Positions 47,988 to 56,903 of a DNA stretch of 64,000 nucleotides are shown here, one piece after another. Numbering within the stretch: position 1 is the first letter of the stretch; each line of letters starts with the position of its first letter. The stretch lies in assembly GCF_005503145.1 (NCBI RefSeq), contig NZ_SCNV01000007.1, positions 62,001 through 126,000 on the forward strand, written 5' to 3'. The notes under the pieces are model-generated. The model was given only the letters and a program-made list of their open reading frames with translations, had not been told where the DNA came from and searched no databases. The DNA comes from Burkholderia sp. 4M9327F10 (lineage in GTDB: Bacteria; Pseudomonadota; Gammaproteobacteria; Burkholderiales; Burkholderiaceae). A program made the translations under genes and the position numbers.

Positions 47988-48146
47988 TCAGTGCCGATGC
48001 CGCATCCGGTCCCACAGCCGGTGGCCGTCGAGCCGTTCCAGCGAGCGCGTCCGGTGATGCTCGCGCCGGTAGTGCGCACTGAGGATCATGATCCCGGTGA
48101 CGAGCACGACCAATCCCACCACGATGCTGACCATCGATTCCGCCAT
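47988..48146 (-). CDS. Small single-span membrane protein (52 aa)
   Basis: The start chosen (MAESMVSIVVGLVVLVTGIM) has GGAGG five bases upstream; two earlier in-frame ATGs (to 48173) lack one. One transmembrane helix (about 5-24) is followed by a strongly basic His/Arg-rich tail (HYRREHHRTRSLERLDGHR). Unknown family. It is 100 bases upstream of the 101-aa gene on the same strand and may be cotranscribed. Confidence 0.6.
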   Translation of the reverse strand: MAESMVSIVVGLVVLVTGIMILSAHYRREHHRTRSLERLDGHRLWDRMRHRH

Positions 48147-48583
48147 CGCAGCCTCCATCGATTTCCACTCCATGCCAAAAGTCTAGGTGATTTAGGCAGA
48201 AAGCGGAGGGGCAATCGGCGCCGCTGAGCGTGAGGCGGATAGCGGAGCAAAATCTGGGGCAACATGGAAACCCCTTGAAGATAGCGGCCGTGCTTGAATC
48301 TGGAGGCATTCCCGGTGTGGACCCCGGCGCTCGATGGTGTGTCTCGGCGGATTTGAGAATGGCGAGTGTGCGTATCGGCATAGTCAAGGGGAATCAGCGG
48401 CGTAGGTGGTCCGGTTCGCCCTCTAAAACATAGGCATGCTAATGAATTGGGCGATGGTGACCCGCATTAAGGTGACGGCATGCCACACCGCTCCACCGAT
48501 ACAGTGCAATTTGTTCTCGCATGCAATGCGATCCCTCGCGGCGCCGAGTGTCGTATAGAATGGTGCGCTTTGCCCGTACGCCC
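48147..48583. other. Intergenic region upstream of rdgC
   Basis: About 437 bases between divergent genes. Moderately AT-rich near 48420-48470. A TATAGAAT sequence at 48554-48561, 23 bases before the rdgC ATG, is a possible -10. No gene is supported. Confidence 0.4.
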
Positions 48584-49507
48584 ATGTGGTTCAAAAACCT
48601 TCAGCTTCATCGTCTCCCCGTTCCGTGGTCCGTTACTCCCGAGCAGATGGAAAAGTGGCTCGCGCCGCACGCGTTCCAGCCGGGCAGCAGCGTCGAGATG
48701 CAGACCCAGGGGTGGGCATCGCCGCGCGATAACGACTCGCTCGTGTACTCGATCAACCGCCAGATGCTGCTGGTATTTCGCGCCGAAAAGAAGCTGCTGC
48801 CCGCTTCGGTCGTCAATCAGGTGACCAAGGCGCGTGCGCTCGAACTCGAAGAGCAGCAAGGCTTCAAGGTAGGCCGCAAGCAGATGCGCGAACTGAAGGA
48901 GCAGGTCACCGACGAACTGCTGCCACGCGCGTTCAGCATTCGCCGCGACACCCGCGTGTGGATCGACACCGCGCATGGCTGGCTCGTGATCGACGCGTCG
49001 TCGCAAGCCGTCGCCGATGAGGTGCTCGGGCTGCTGGTCAAATCGGTCGATCAGTTGCCGCTTGCCAGTGTGCGCGTCGCGCAATCGCCGGTTGCGGCGA
49101 TGACCGGGTGGCTGCTGTCCGGCGATGCGCCTGCCGGCTTCACGCTCGACCAGGACACCGAACTGCGCTCCCCCGCGCAGGGCAACGCAACGGTGCGATA
49201 TGTGGGACATGACCTCGACGTCGAGGACATGCGCCGTCACATCGAAGCCGGCAAGCAGTGCATGCGTCTGGCGATGACATGGAACGACCGGGTGTCGTTT
49301 GTCCTGACCCCGTCGCTGACCATCAAGCGTGTGACGGCGCTCGACGTTATCAAGGAAGCGAGCGATCCCACCGCGCAAAACGACGACGAGCAATTCGACT
49401 CGGACATGACGCTGATGACGGGCGAGCTGGCGCGCATGTTTGCGGACATCGTCGATGTACTTGGAGGCGAGCAGGGCGATGCGCTGCTGCATGCCGCGGC
49501 CGCCTGA
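48584..49507 (+). CDS. rdgC: Recombination-associated protein RdgC
   Basis: RdgC (307 aa, usual length) forms a ring-shaped dimer around duplex DNA and restrains RecA. The family start [21 protein letters not shown] was chosen; the frame begins 21 codons earlier. Other family patterns are [40 protein letters not shown] and [19 protein letters not shown]. Monocistronic. Confidence 0.96.
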   Translation: MWFKNLQLHRLPVPWSVTPEQMEKWLAPHAFQPGSSVEMQTQGWASPRDNDSLVYSINRQMLLVFRAEKKLLPASVVNQVTKARALELEEQQGFKVGRKQMRELKEQVTDELLPRAFSIRRDTRVWIDTAHGWLVIDASSQAVADEVLGLLVKSVDQLPLASVRVAQSPVAAMTGWLLSGDAPAGFTLDQDTELRSPAQGNATVRYVGHDLDVEDMRRHIEAGKQCMRLAMTWNDRVSFVLTPSLTIKRVTALDVIKEASDPTAQNDDEQFDSDMTLMTGELARMFADIVDVLGGEQGDALLHAAAA

Positions 49508-50118
49508 AACACGAGTTGCATCGGTTTAAAATCCAGCGCGCGTTGTAAGCTGAAAGCGCTGCGCAAGCCGGTAGAAAGTCGCTGGATTTTTGCCGATTTG
49601 TTTTATGCCCAGGCGCCAACACCGGCGCCACGGGACACCTCGCTGCAGCAGCGGAAAATCTCCGCTGTTGCATGCCACTTCGCGGGCTTTCCCTTCCCCG
49701 CCGGCCCACCTTCACCGGGCCTGCGCGATTGCAGAAATGACAGGCTGCTGCCAGCCTCCCGTCATCACCTCGCGCGCATCATTTCCTGACTCTTGCTGCT
49801 TTGTCCTGCTACGTGAAGTCACGTCTTGTCCGGGCGCACGCCGAATCAAGCCGCATTGATCAACCCGCATACCGGTGCGATGAAATAAATCGATGCAATC
49901 TTGCGGGGAACCGCCGGGAGAGGCCTGGGTCGGACACGGATAAAGCGCGCCTGTTGCGACGTAACGCGTTGAAAAATCGCGGCGAGGGCGCGTAATTGAA
50001 TTGCAGTCCCACGTGACATACGGTCTAGGGGCACGAGGTTTGCGCAGTCCGGTTATCCACCCGTGCGGCCCGGCAATCTTTGCTGATTCCGGCCGTGCAG
50101 CATACGGAGTTACCGTTA
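49508..50118. other. 611-base intergenic region between rdgC and the OpgC-like gene
   Basis: No convincing gene: open frames of 60-90 codons here are Arg/Cys/Pro-rich and lack ribosome sites. The composition is less GC-rich than in the genes (for example 49850-49900). A promoter for the downstream gene is expected but I see no consensus pair. Confidence 0.4.
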
Positions 50119-51246
50119 ATGAATTCGCCCGTCCGGCGATCGCTCGAAATCGACTTCCTGCGCGGAGTCGTGTTGATCGTCATTGCTCTCGATCACATTC
50201 AGGGCAGCGTGCTGTCCCGTTTCATGCTGCACAACTATGCCTATTGCGACGCGGCTGAAGTCTTTGTGTTTCTCGGCGGCTACGCCTCGGCAGCGGCCTA
50301 CACGAACGTCGCGACGTATCGCAGCGAACATGCCGCCAGGCGGCGCTTCCTGCTGCGAGCATGGGAAATCTACCGCGCCTATCTGTTCACCGCTGCGCTG
50401 ATGCTGCTGGCGGGCGCGTCGCTGATGCTGTGGCACGTCAACTCGCTGGTGCTGGGCGAGACCGGGTGGGCCGATTTTCTGCATCGCCCGGTGAGCGCCT
50501 TGCTGGGCATTGTCACCTTGCGGCATCAACCGTTCCTGTCCGCCGTACTGCCGATGTACACCTTGTTCGCGCTGTGTGTGCCGCTCTCGGTGCCGCTTGC
50601 CAACCGGCGGCCGGCTGTCGCGCTAGGCGTGAGCCTCGTGGTGTGGCTGGTCTCCGCATGGCTGGTGCGCGCGCTGCCGAGTGCCGATCCCGGAGGTTGG
50701 GCATTCAATCCCTTCGCGTGGCAACTGATGTTCATGCTCGGCATCCTGTGCCGCCTGCATCCGGTGTCGCATGCGTTCCAGATATCGAAGACCGGCCGCT
50801 GGCTGACTTGCGCGGCGCTCGCGGTGGCGCTGACCTTCGCGTTCATCAAGCTGTGCCTCGAAACCCAGGCGACGCCCGGGTACATGAAGCAGAACCTCGC
50901 GGCGGTGCGCGTCGTCAGCTTCCTCGCAATTGCATGGCTGGTGGCCCAGGCTGTCCGCATGCAAGTGCTGCGCCGGATTGCCGAGCGCTTGCCGGCGGTG
51001 GTTACGGTGGGCAAGCAGGGGCTGGTGTGCTTCGTCGGCGGCACGGTGGTGTCGATCGGCGTCGACACGGCAGTGCGGCTCGCGCGAGGGCCGGCCTGGT
51101 TGAACGGGCTGGCCGGCGATCTGGTGGCCATTGGCGCCCTGTTGCTGCTCGCGGTGGCGGCCGGCAAGTGGAAGGCGCTGCGTGCGCGTCCTGCGCCGAT
51201 GCACGGCGCGGCGGTCGCTGTGCAGGTGGGGCGGCGCGACGGCTGA
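50119..51246 (+). CDS. OpgC-domain integral membrane protein
   Basis: A 375-residue polytopic protein of the acyltransferase-like OpgC family, about ten transmembrane helices. The opening RRSLEIDFLRGVVLIVIALDHI and AEVFVFLGGYASAAAY are characteristic. OpgC adds succinyl groups to osmoregulated periplasmic glucans; family members elsewhere modify other glycans. No opgGH genes are nearby. GGAG lies nine bases before the ATG. Confidence 0.87.
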   Translation: MNSPVRRSLEIDFLRGVVLIVIALDHIQGSVLSRFMLHNYAYCDAAEVFVFLGGYASAAAYTNVATYRSEHAARRRFLLRAWEIYRAYLFTAALMLLAGASLMLWHVNSLVLGETGWADFLHRPVSALLGIVTLRHQPFLSAVLPMYTLFALCVPLSVPLANRRPAVALGVSLVVWLVSAWLVRALPSADPGGWAFNPFAWQLMFMLGILCRLHPVSHAFQISKTGRWLTCAALAVALTFAFIKLCLETQATPGYMKQNLAAVRVVSFLAIAWLVAQAVRMQVLRRIAERLPAVVTVGKQGLVCFVGGTVVSIGVDTAVRLARGPAWLNGLAGDLVAIGALLLLAVAAGKWKALRARPAPMHGAAVAVQVGRRDG

Positions 51247-51412
51247 GGCAGCGGCCCGGTTGACGTGGCTCGGGGCGCTTTGTGGACGCTCTGGCCGCGG
51301 TCCAAATCTATCGCTAGTCCGGCCTGCCGCGGCGTTGCGATGGCTCGGATCGCACTTTGCATGCTTCATCGCTATCATTGCGCGTACCCCACTAGGAGGC
51401 AGAGCGCATTCC

Positions 51413-52165
51413 ATGCGAAAAGCATTGCGAGTATTGCTGATTCACGGCCTGATCGGTTCGCTCGATCCGGCCATCCTTACCGAAACGTTGGGCGAGGCGA
51501 CGGTCATTGCTCCCGACATGCCCGGCTACGGCGCCTATGCCGACGTCGCGCCTGAGTCGATCAGCCTGCCCGGCCAGGTCGAGTTTCTTCATGACCTGAT
51601 CCAGTCGCACGCCGAAGCGGGCGAACGCTGGCATGTGATCGGTCATTCGGTGGGCGGCGCGATTGCCGCGCTGTTTGCGGCCCGCTATCCGGAACGGGTC
51701 GAGTCGGTGGTGAGCATCGAAGGCAATTTCACGCTCGACGACGCCTTCTGGTCGCAGAAGCTGGCGCGCATGTCGCTCGACGAAGCGCGCGCGATCCTCG
51801 CAGCCGATCGCGCCGATCCGGGCAAGTGGCTAGAGGGCGCGGGTATCGCCCCAAGCGAAGCGCTGCTGGCGCAGGCCCGGGCGCATCTGGACTTCCAGCC
51901 GGCCAGCACCTTGCAGCGCGTGGCCGCATCGGTGGTGGAGATCACCGGCCGCGCCAGCTATCTGGAGATGATCGATGGCTGGATCGATACGATCCCGCTG
52001 CATCTGCTAAGCGGCGAGCGTTCGGCTGCCGGCTGGCATGTCCCACCGTGGGTCCGGCAACGCGCAGCGTCTTATACGGAGTTGCCCGGTTGCGGGCATC
52101 TGATGATGATGGAGAAGCCGCGCCGCTTTGCAGAAGCGATTCAGCGTTTGCTCGAACCGGCTTAG
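51413..52165 (+). CDS. Alpha/beta hydrolase
   Basis: A 250-residue alpha/beta-hydrolase fold enzyme: oxyanion HGLIGS near residue 11, nucleophile Ser79 in GHSVGGA, and catalytic His in GCGHLMMMEKP near the C-terminus. Substrate unknown. AGGAGG lies 13 bases before the ATG, longer than usual; an ATT at 51408 is at ideal spacing, and the open frame extends to 51131, but the family-like start is the ATG used. Confidence 0.88.
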   Translation: MRKALRVLLIHGLIGSLDPAILTETLGEATVIAPDMPGYGAYADVAPESISLPGQVEFLHDLIQSHAEAGERWHVIGHSVGGAIAALFAARYPERVESVVSIEGNFTLDDAFWSQKLARMSLDEARAILAADRADPGKWLEGAGIAPSEALLAQARAHLDFQPASTLQRVAASVVEITGRASYLEMIDGWIDTIPLHLLSGERSAAGWHVPPWVRQRAASYTELPGCGHLMMMEKPRRFAEAIQRLLEPA

Positions 52166-52301
52166 AGGCACAGGGCGCCGCTTGTTCTGGGTGCCGCGCC
52201 TCGTCGCCCTATACATTTCCTTTGCATTTCACGCCGCGCTATTTAGACGTCCGATATGCCGGCGCTGCCAGAATGAATGTCTCAATCAATGAGGCACGAT
52301 C

Positions 52302-52526
52302 ATGGCAAGGATGAATCCCGGTCAGCGTATCGCGCCGGCATCCGAGGATTTGCCGGCCCCGGCATGCTGCGAGGTGTTGGCGGCGCGGCGCGCTCGCCGC
52401 ATGCGTTTGCTCCTGCTGACAGTCGCGGCCAGTGTGCTGGCGGTCGCCGCGATTTCTGCCGGCCTGCCGGCGACGGGGCTGGCCGTTTATCTGGCGGTTA
52501 CGCTGCCGTTTGCGTTTTTCTCGTAG
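52302..52526 (+). CDS. Small hypothetical membrane protein (74 aa)
   Basis: A short protein with a soluble N-terminus (about 1-30) and two hydrophobic segments (LLLLTVAASVLAVAAISAGL and TGLAVYLAVTLPFAFF). GAGG lies seven bases before the ATG. I do not recognise the family. It is 136 bases after the hydrolase gene. Confidence 0.6.
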   Translation: MARMNPGQRIAPASEDLPAPACCEVLAARRARRMRLLLLTVAASVLAVAAISAGLPATGLAVYLAVTLPFAFFS

Positions 52527-52788
52527 TTCTTCTCCGTTTCCGAGGCCCTGTGCGTCGCCATTGGGCCTTCATTGAGTCCCGCTTGCTGCGTTGAAGATAT
52601 CTCCGTCCAGGAGGACGTTGATATCGCTCGTCAGGGGTAATTTCGGGATGCACTTTTCAATCAAAAGTTTGCTATGGTTTCCCTCGTTAATCGTGGCACG
52701 GAAGGTCCGTTCAACCATGTAGGCGTTGGCAGGTGCCGCCGCGCCAGGATTTGACTTCGACGGGATACTCAGCGAAGGAGTTATGAGC

Positions 52789-53190
52789 ATGATGTGTCCG
52801 TCTTGCGCGGTTGCTCAACTGGTACGTGACACGCGGGACGTGCCCTATGTGTACAAAGGTGAGCCGACTATCATCCCTGCCGTAACAGGCGACTTTTGCC
52901 CGGCTTGTGGTGAGGCTGTGCTGGGCGTGTCCGAGTCGGTTCGCACGAGTGCCGCGATGCTCGAGTTCAACAAGCAGGTTAACGCGTCTATCGTCGATTC
53001 TGCCTTTATTGCCAGTGTTCGTAAGAAACTCGCATTGGATCAGCGAGAAGCCGCCGAGATTTTCGGCGGTGGCATCAATGCGTTCTCGCGTTACGAAAAT
53101 GGCAAGACGAAACCTCCCTTGGCATTGGTGAAACTGCTGAAGGTGCTGGATCGTCATCCGGAACTGTTGGCCGAGGTGAGGGCGGCGTAG
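52789..53190 (+). CDS. MqsA-family antitoxin, apparently orphan
   Basis: A 133-residue two-domain antitoxin. The N-terminal zinc domain has Cys3, Cys6, Cys37 and Cys40, and the C-terminal helix-turn-helix has Asn97 and Arg101 (GGINAFSRYENG); all six coincide with the E. coli MqsA numbering. AAGGAG is eight bases before the ATG used. MqsA neutralises the MqsR mRNA interferase and represses promoters, but no mqsR-like frame is present in the 262 bases upstream or downstream. The area is less GC-rich than its surroundings, suggesting acquisition. Confidence 0.88.
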   Translation: MMCPSCAVAQLVRDTRDVPYVYKGEPTIIPAVTGDFCPACGEAVLGVSESVRTSAAMLEFNKQVNASIVDSAFIASVRKKLALDQREAAEIFGGGINAFSRYENGKTKPPLALVKLLKVLDRHPELLAEVRAA

Positions 53191-53304
53191 CCGCACGTCC
53201 ATTGACTGATTCAGATTCTTCTCTGTCGCTACGTTATTCGCATTAACGACGTTGTAATCGCCCCCTCGTTGGCAACCCCCGCCCGGATATGGCATCCTTA
53301 CGCC

Positions 53305-53352
53305 ATGTACCCGATGAACCTCTCCCTGCTTCACGCCTGGTGGCGCTCCTGA
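53305..53352 (+). CDS. Putative trpS leader peptide with tandem Trp codons
   Basis: A 15-codon frame, [15 protein letters not shown], ends about 110 bases before trpS. Codons 12 and 13 are both TGG (53338-53343), and the next bases form a hairpin. A -10-like TGTAAT at 53253-53258 would place transcription start near 53265. Tandem Trp codons in a short upstream frame are the mark of Trp-responsive attenuators (for example trpL). The ribosome site before the ATG is weak, and a nested ATG at codon 4 is also possible. Confidence 0.55.
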   Translation: MYPMNLSLLHAWWRS

Positions 53353-53359
53353 AGGAGCG
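53344..53359 (+). promoter_or_regulatory. Hairpin overlapping the leader stop codon
   Basis: CGCTCC-TGAA-GGAGCG, a six-base-pair stem with a four-base loop, begins directly after the Trp codons. The leader stop (TGA) lies in the loop. A ribosome stalled on Trp codons would keep it open. Confidence 0.5.
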
Positions 53360-53381
53360 GCATCGTCACGTCTTTACTACG

Positions 53382-53412
53382 ACCATGACCGCCGCAGTCC
53401 GGCTGACATGGT
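53382..53412 (+). promoter_or_regulatory. Second stem-loop in the trpS leader
   Basis: ACCATG and CATGGT pair around an inner GCCG-CAGTC-CGGC stem. No T-run follows, so it is not an intrinsic terminator of standard type. Confidence 0.4.
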
Positions 53413-53464
53413 GTTATATCCCCGGTTAGCCTGTCCTGCGGCGGCGTTTCAAGAGAGCCCGTTT

Positions 53465-54502
53465 ATGCAAGACAACAGCACCTCCCCGCGCCGTACCGTA
53501 CTCACCGGCGACCGTCCAACCGGCGCGCTCCACCTCGGCCACTACGTCGGTTCGCTGAAGACGCGCCTCGCGCTGCAGGAGACGCACCAGCAATTCGTGC
53601 TGGTCGCGGACACCCAGGCGATGACCGACAACGCGCACGACCCCGACAAGGTGCGACGCAATGTGCTGGAGGTCGCGCTCGACTATCTGGCAGTCGGCAT
53701 CGACCCGCAAAAGACCATTATCGCGGTGCAATCGGCGCTGCCGGCGCTGGCCGAGCTGACCTTGCTGTATATGAACTTCGTGACCGTCGCGCGCCTCGAG
53801 CGCAATCCGACGATCAAGGACGAGATTCAGGCTCGTGGGTTCGGCCGCGATATCCCGGCTGGCTTTCTCTGCTATCCGGTCGCCCAGGCCGCCGACATCA
53901 CCGGCTTCAAGGCTCACGTCGTACCGGTCGGAGAGGACCAGGCGCCGCTGATCGAGCAGACCAACGAAATCGTGCGCCGTATCAACCGGCAAGTCGGCAA
54001 GGACGTGCTGCCCGAAGCAGAAGCGCTGATTCCGACCATGGGCCGCCTGCCCGGTGTCGACGGCAAGGCCAAGATGAGCAAGTCGCAAGGCAACTCGATT
54101 CCGCTCTCGTCCTCCGCCGACGCGATCCGCGATTCAGTCAAGAGCATGTACACCGATCCAAACCATCTGCGTGCGTCCGACCCCGGCACGGTGGAGGGCA
54201 ACATGGTCTTCACCTACCTGGATGCCTTCGACGAAGACCGCGCCACCGTCGAGCGTCTGAAGGCGGAGTACCGCGCGGGCGGCCTCGGCGACATGGTGGT
54301 CAAGCGCCGCCTCGAAGAGCAGTTGCAGGCGCTGATCGCACCGATCCGCGAGCGGCGCGAACAGCTCGCGCGCGAGCCGGGCTATGTGTTCGACGTGCTG
54401 CGCGAAGGTACGCAGCGCGCCAAAGCCGTCACTCAGGCCACGCTTGACGAAGTGCGCGCGGCGCTCGGGACGTTTTCGTTCGATGCGGTAACTCCGCGGT
54501 AG
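53465..54502 (+). CDS. trpS: Tryptophanyl-tRNA synthetase, auxiliary type
   Basis: A 345-residue class I synthetase charging tRNA(Trp): [12 protein letters not shown] (HIGH) near residue 21 and [10 protein letters not shown] (KMSKS). The opening [20 protein letters not shown] and absence of a C-terminal insertion fit the short TrpS type found in Streptomyces TrpRS1 and Firmicutes, whereas the housekeeping enzyme I recall in Burkholderia is about 400 residues with a different start. It may thus be a second, regulated TrpS. An AAGAGAG stretch precedes the ATG. Confidence 0.95.
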   Translation: MQDNSTSPRRTVLTGDRPTGALHLGHYVGSLKTRLALQETHQQFVLVADTQAMTDNAHDPDKVRRNVLEVALDYLAVGIDPQKTIIAVQSALPALAELTLLYMNFVTVARLERNPTIKDEIQARGFGRDIPAGFLCYPVAQAADITGFKAHVVPVGEDQAPLIEQTNEIVRRINRQVGKDVLPEAEALIPTMGRLPGVDGKAKMSKSQGNSIPLSSSADAIRDSVKSMYTDPNHLRASDPGTVEGNMVFTYLDAFDEDRATVERLKAEYRAGGLGDMVVKRRLEEQLQALIAPIRERREQLAREPGYVFDVLREGTQRAKAVTQATLDEVRAALGTFSFDAVTPR

Positions 54503-54548
54503 CCCTGTAGTGACCCCGCGGTAGCCCCGAAGTGACCCCGCAGTAATC
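54493..54548. repeat. Imperfect ~21-bp tandem repeat over the trpS stop region
   Basis: CCGCGGTAGCCCTGTAGTGAC, CCCGCGGTAGCCCCGAAGTGAC and CCCGCAGTAATCC follow one another. The trpS stop codon (TAG) lies in the first unit, so the end of the gene has been duplicated downstream. Confidence 0.65.
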
Positions 54549-54598
54549 CATCAGACCTTTGGCTCAGTCGTTTGCACGAAGAGGTCACTTCGACGCGG

Positions 54599-54637
54599 GG
54601 CAATCTGCGGGCACATCCTTAGTGTCCGCAGATTGCC
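54599..54637. terminator. Inverted repeat between convergent trpS and VOC genes
   Basis: GGCAATCTGCGG and CCGCAGATTGCC form a perfect 12-bp stem around a 15-base loop that can pair further (ACA with TGT). No T tract, but position between convergent genes suggests termination. Confidence 0.55.
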
Positions 54638-54652
54638 GCATAACCACGGCCA

Positions 54653-55120
54653 TCACTTCTGCATCGCGCGAACGGCTTCCTGCATCTCCTCCATCGACGC
54701 ATCGCGTTGATGCGTCGCCACGGACCAGCGGTGTCCGAACGGATCTTCGAGCTGGGCGAAGCGGTCGCCCCAGAACATGTCGGCGGCGGGCATGGTGACG
54801 CGGGCGCCTGCCTTGACCGCCTGTTCGACCACAGTATCGACATTGGTCACGTACAGGTGAATCGAGACCGGCGAGCCTTTCAGCGAACGCGGTCCGAGCA
54901 TCCCGCAGTCGGCCATTTCGTCGACCAGCATAAGCATCGAATCGCCGATTTTCACGCAAGCGTGCATCAATTTGCCTTGCGGCCCGGGCAGGCGGAACTG
55001 TTCGACGGCGCCGAAGGCCTCGGCGTAGAACCGGATCGCTTCGGCGGCGCCGGCGCAAACCAGATGCGGGGTCAGCGAGTGCATTCCTTCCGGAATCGGT
55101 TTTACAGCAGTTGCAGACAT
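54653..55120 (-). CDS. VOC family protein (PhnB-like)
   Basis: A 155-residue glyoxalase-fold protein, related in pattern to the one at 2735-3151. It has PEGMHSLTPHLVCAGAAEAIRFY, MLMLVDEM, LYVTNVDTVVEQAVKAGA and FWGDRFAQLEDPFGHRWSVATH, the typical VOC ending. GAGGAG lies eight bases before the ATG used; the frame runs upstream to 55249. Function unknown; many relatives are annotated as bleomycin-resistance or glyoxalase-like without evidence. Confidence 0.88.
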   Translation of the reverse strand: MSATAVKPIPEGMHSLTPHLVCAGAAEAIRFYAEAFGAVEQFRLPGPQGKLMHACVKIGDSMLMLVDEMADCGMLGPRSLKGSPVSIHLYVTNVDTVVEQAVKAGARVTMPAADMFWGDRFAQLEDPFGHRWSVATHQRDASMEEMQEAVRAMQK

Positions 55121-55332
55121 GGTGTCGCTCCTCGAGTGGGCGGGGGATGAACCGGGAGGCCCGGCCGTTTTCGGCAGGGCTTCATCACCATGACGAGCGA
55201 ACGGGCTCGAAATCGACACAATCCGAAAAAATTTCTTCGCTGACGCCAAAAGGGCAGGTGAGGGCGAGGATTAAACGCAAGAGTCAGCGCAAGAGCCAGC
55301 GCAAAAGCCGTGCCGGTTGCCCCGGCCCACCG

Positions 55333-56769
55333 TCAATGCGAAATTTCTTCCAGCCGCAAGCCATTGGTTCGCGGCCCGAACACGCCAACCGCCAGCGCCA
55401 CGACCAGCATGCACGCGGTCACGCCGAAGAACACGCCCGTCACGCCGAAGTCGCGCAGCAGGAACGCAATGGTAAAACCCGACATCATCGCGCCCACGCG
55501 GCTCGCCGAATAAACAAAACCATTGGCGCGGCAGCGTACGCCGGTTGGGAACAGCTCGGCCTGATAGGCGTGATAGCAAACCGAGATGGTCTGGCCCGCG
55601 AGACTGATGAGCACGCCGAGCACGATCAGGGCGAGCGCGCTCCTCATCTGCGCAAACAAGAGCCCAAACACGATCACCGCAAGCGCCGCGCCGACGATCA
55701 GCCATTTACGCTGCACCTTGTCGGCGTACAGAATGGCGGCGAGCGGCCCGACCGGCAATGCGATGGCAATCACAAACGAATAAAGCAGACTCTTCGTGAC
55801 TGTGATGCCCTGGCCGATCAGCAAGGTCGGCACCCAGTTGGCGAAGCCGTAATAGCCGATGGCCTGGCAGAAGTTGAAGACGATCAGCAAGATCAGGCGC
55901 GAGCGGTAGGGCGGTTGCCACAGTTGAGCAAAAGTCGCGGTGGCCGGCCGCGGTTGCTCGATGACCGGCAGCGGCGTGGGTAGGGTGGTTCCGGATTGCC
56001 GCGCGACTGCCGCCTCGATCGTCTGCACAACCTCGTCGCCTTCGCGCACGCGGCCTTGCAGTGCGAGCCAGCGTGGACTTTCCGGCACGGCCCGGCGAAT
56101 CAGCCAGACGATCACCGCCCCCGCCGAGCCGGCCAGCACCACCCAGCGCCAGCCGTCGATTCCGAATAGCGTAGTGGGCACCAGCCACCAGGACAGAATC
56201 GCCGCCACCGGCGCCGCACTGAACATCACTGCCTGGTTGAAGGCCATGGCGCGCCCGCGCATCTGCTGCGGGACGAGTTCGGTGATATAGCTGTCTATCG
56301 TGACGATCTCGATGCCTACACCTATGCCGGTGATAAAGCGCCACAGCACCAGTCCCTCGGCCGAGTGCTGGCAAGCCATGATGGCCGAGCCGAGCGAGTA
56401 CCACAGCAGCGAAAACGTGAACACCGCGCGCCGCCCGTAGCGGTCGGGCAACCAGCCCAGTCCGAAGGTGCCGACGAAGAGTCCCGCGAAGGTGGCGGCG
56501 ATAAATCCGGCTACACCGTCGAAGCCGAAGAAGCTCGCCGTGGTCGCTTTCAACAGGCCGCTTTTGACCATGCCGGGGGCGATATAGCCGGTGAAGATAA
56601 GGTCGTAAATCTCGAAGAAGCCGCCGAGTGAAATCAGCAATACCAGCGTCCACAGATAACGCGTGACCGGCAACCGGTCCACGCGGGCGGACAGCGCGGC
56701 CGCGGAAGTATCTGGGGCGAGCGGCCTCGCGGTGGCCGGGTGCGGACGCGCCGCGACGATTGGCTGCAT
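55333..56769 (-). CDS. MFS transporter (organic acid:H+ symporter type)
   Basis: A 478-residue major facilitator protein with twelve helices. Motifs: GGFFEIYDLIFTGY in helix 1, GWLPDRYGRRAVF (loop 2-3), ITGIGVGIEIVTIDSYITELVPQQMRGRA (helix 4-5), and PVGPLAAILYADKVQRKW between helices 8 and 9, a pattern of sugar/organic- and aromatic-acid porters. AGGAG is seven bases before the start. Last gene of the lyase-CoA transferase operon, so it probably imports the operon's substrate. Confidence 0.9.
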   Translation of the reverse strand: MQPIVAARPHPATARPLAPDTSAAALSARVDRLPVTRYLWTLVLLISLGGFFEIYDLIFTGYIAPGMVKSGLLKATTASFFGFDGVAGFIAATFAGLFVGTFGLGWLPDRYGRRAVFTFSLLWYSLGSAIMACQHSAEGLVLWRFITGIGVGIEIVTIDSYITELVPQQMRGRAMAFNQAVMFSAAPVAAILSWWLVPTTLFGIDGWRWVVLAGSAGAVIVWLIRRAVPESPRWLALQGRVREGDEVVQTIEAAVARQSGTTLPTPLPVIEQPRPATATFAQLWQPPYRSRLILLIVFNFCQAIGYYGFANWVPTLLIGQGITVTKSLLYSFVIAIALPVGPLAAILYADKVQRKWLIVGAALAVIVFGLLFAQMRSALALIVLGVLISLAGQTISVCYHAYQAELFPTGVRCRANGFVYSASRVGAMMSGFTIAFLLRDFGVTGVFFGVTACMLVVALAVGVFGPRTNGLRLEEISH

Positions 56770-56903
56770 GTTGTCTCCTGTCCTGCGCAAGATACGTGCG
56801 ATCTCATGCTGGAGGGTTGCTGGTTGAAGCCGCCGGCATGGGTATTTGTTAGGATACCTGACGGTATGGCTGAATCTACGGGCGGCGACAAGCCGCTGCC
56901 CGG

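Noticed and set aside
52527..52788. Possible mqsR toxin remnant before the MqsA gene
   Set aside because: All three plus-strand frames have stops and none resembles MqsR's WQDVY or SFKEK end; a minus-strand 73-codon frame (52569-52790) is also unrecognised.
53289..53429. 46-codon frame overlapping the trpS leader
   Set aside because: Also contains Trp-Cys near its end, but has no ribosome site and runs through both hairpins; the 15-codon frame with adjacent Trp codons is the better leader.
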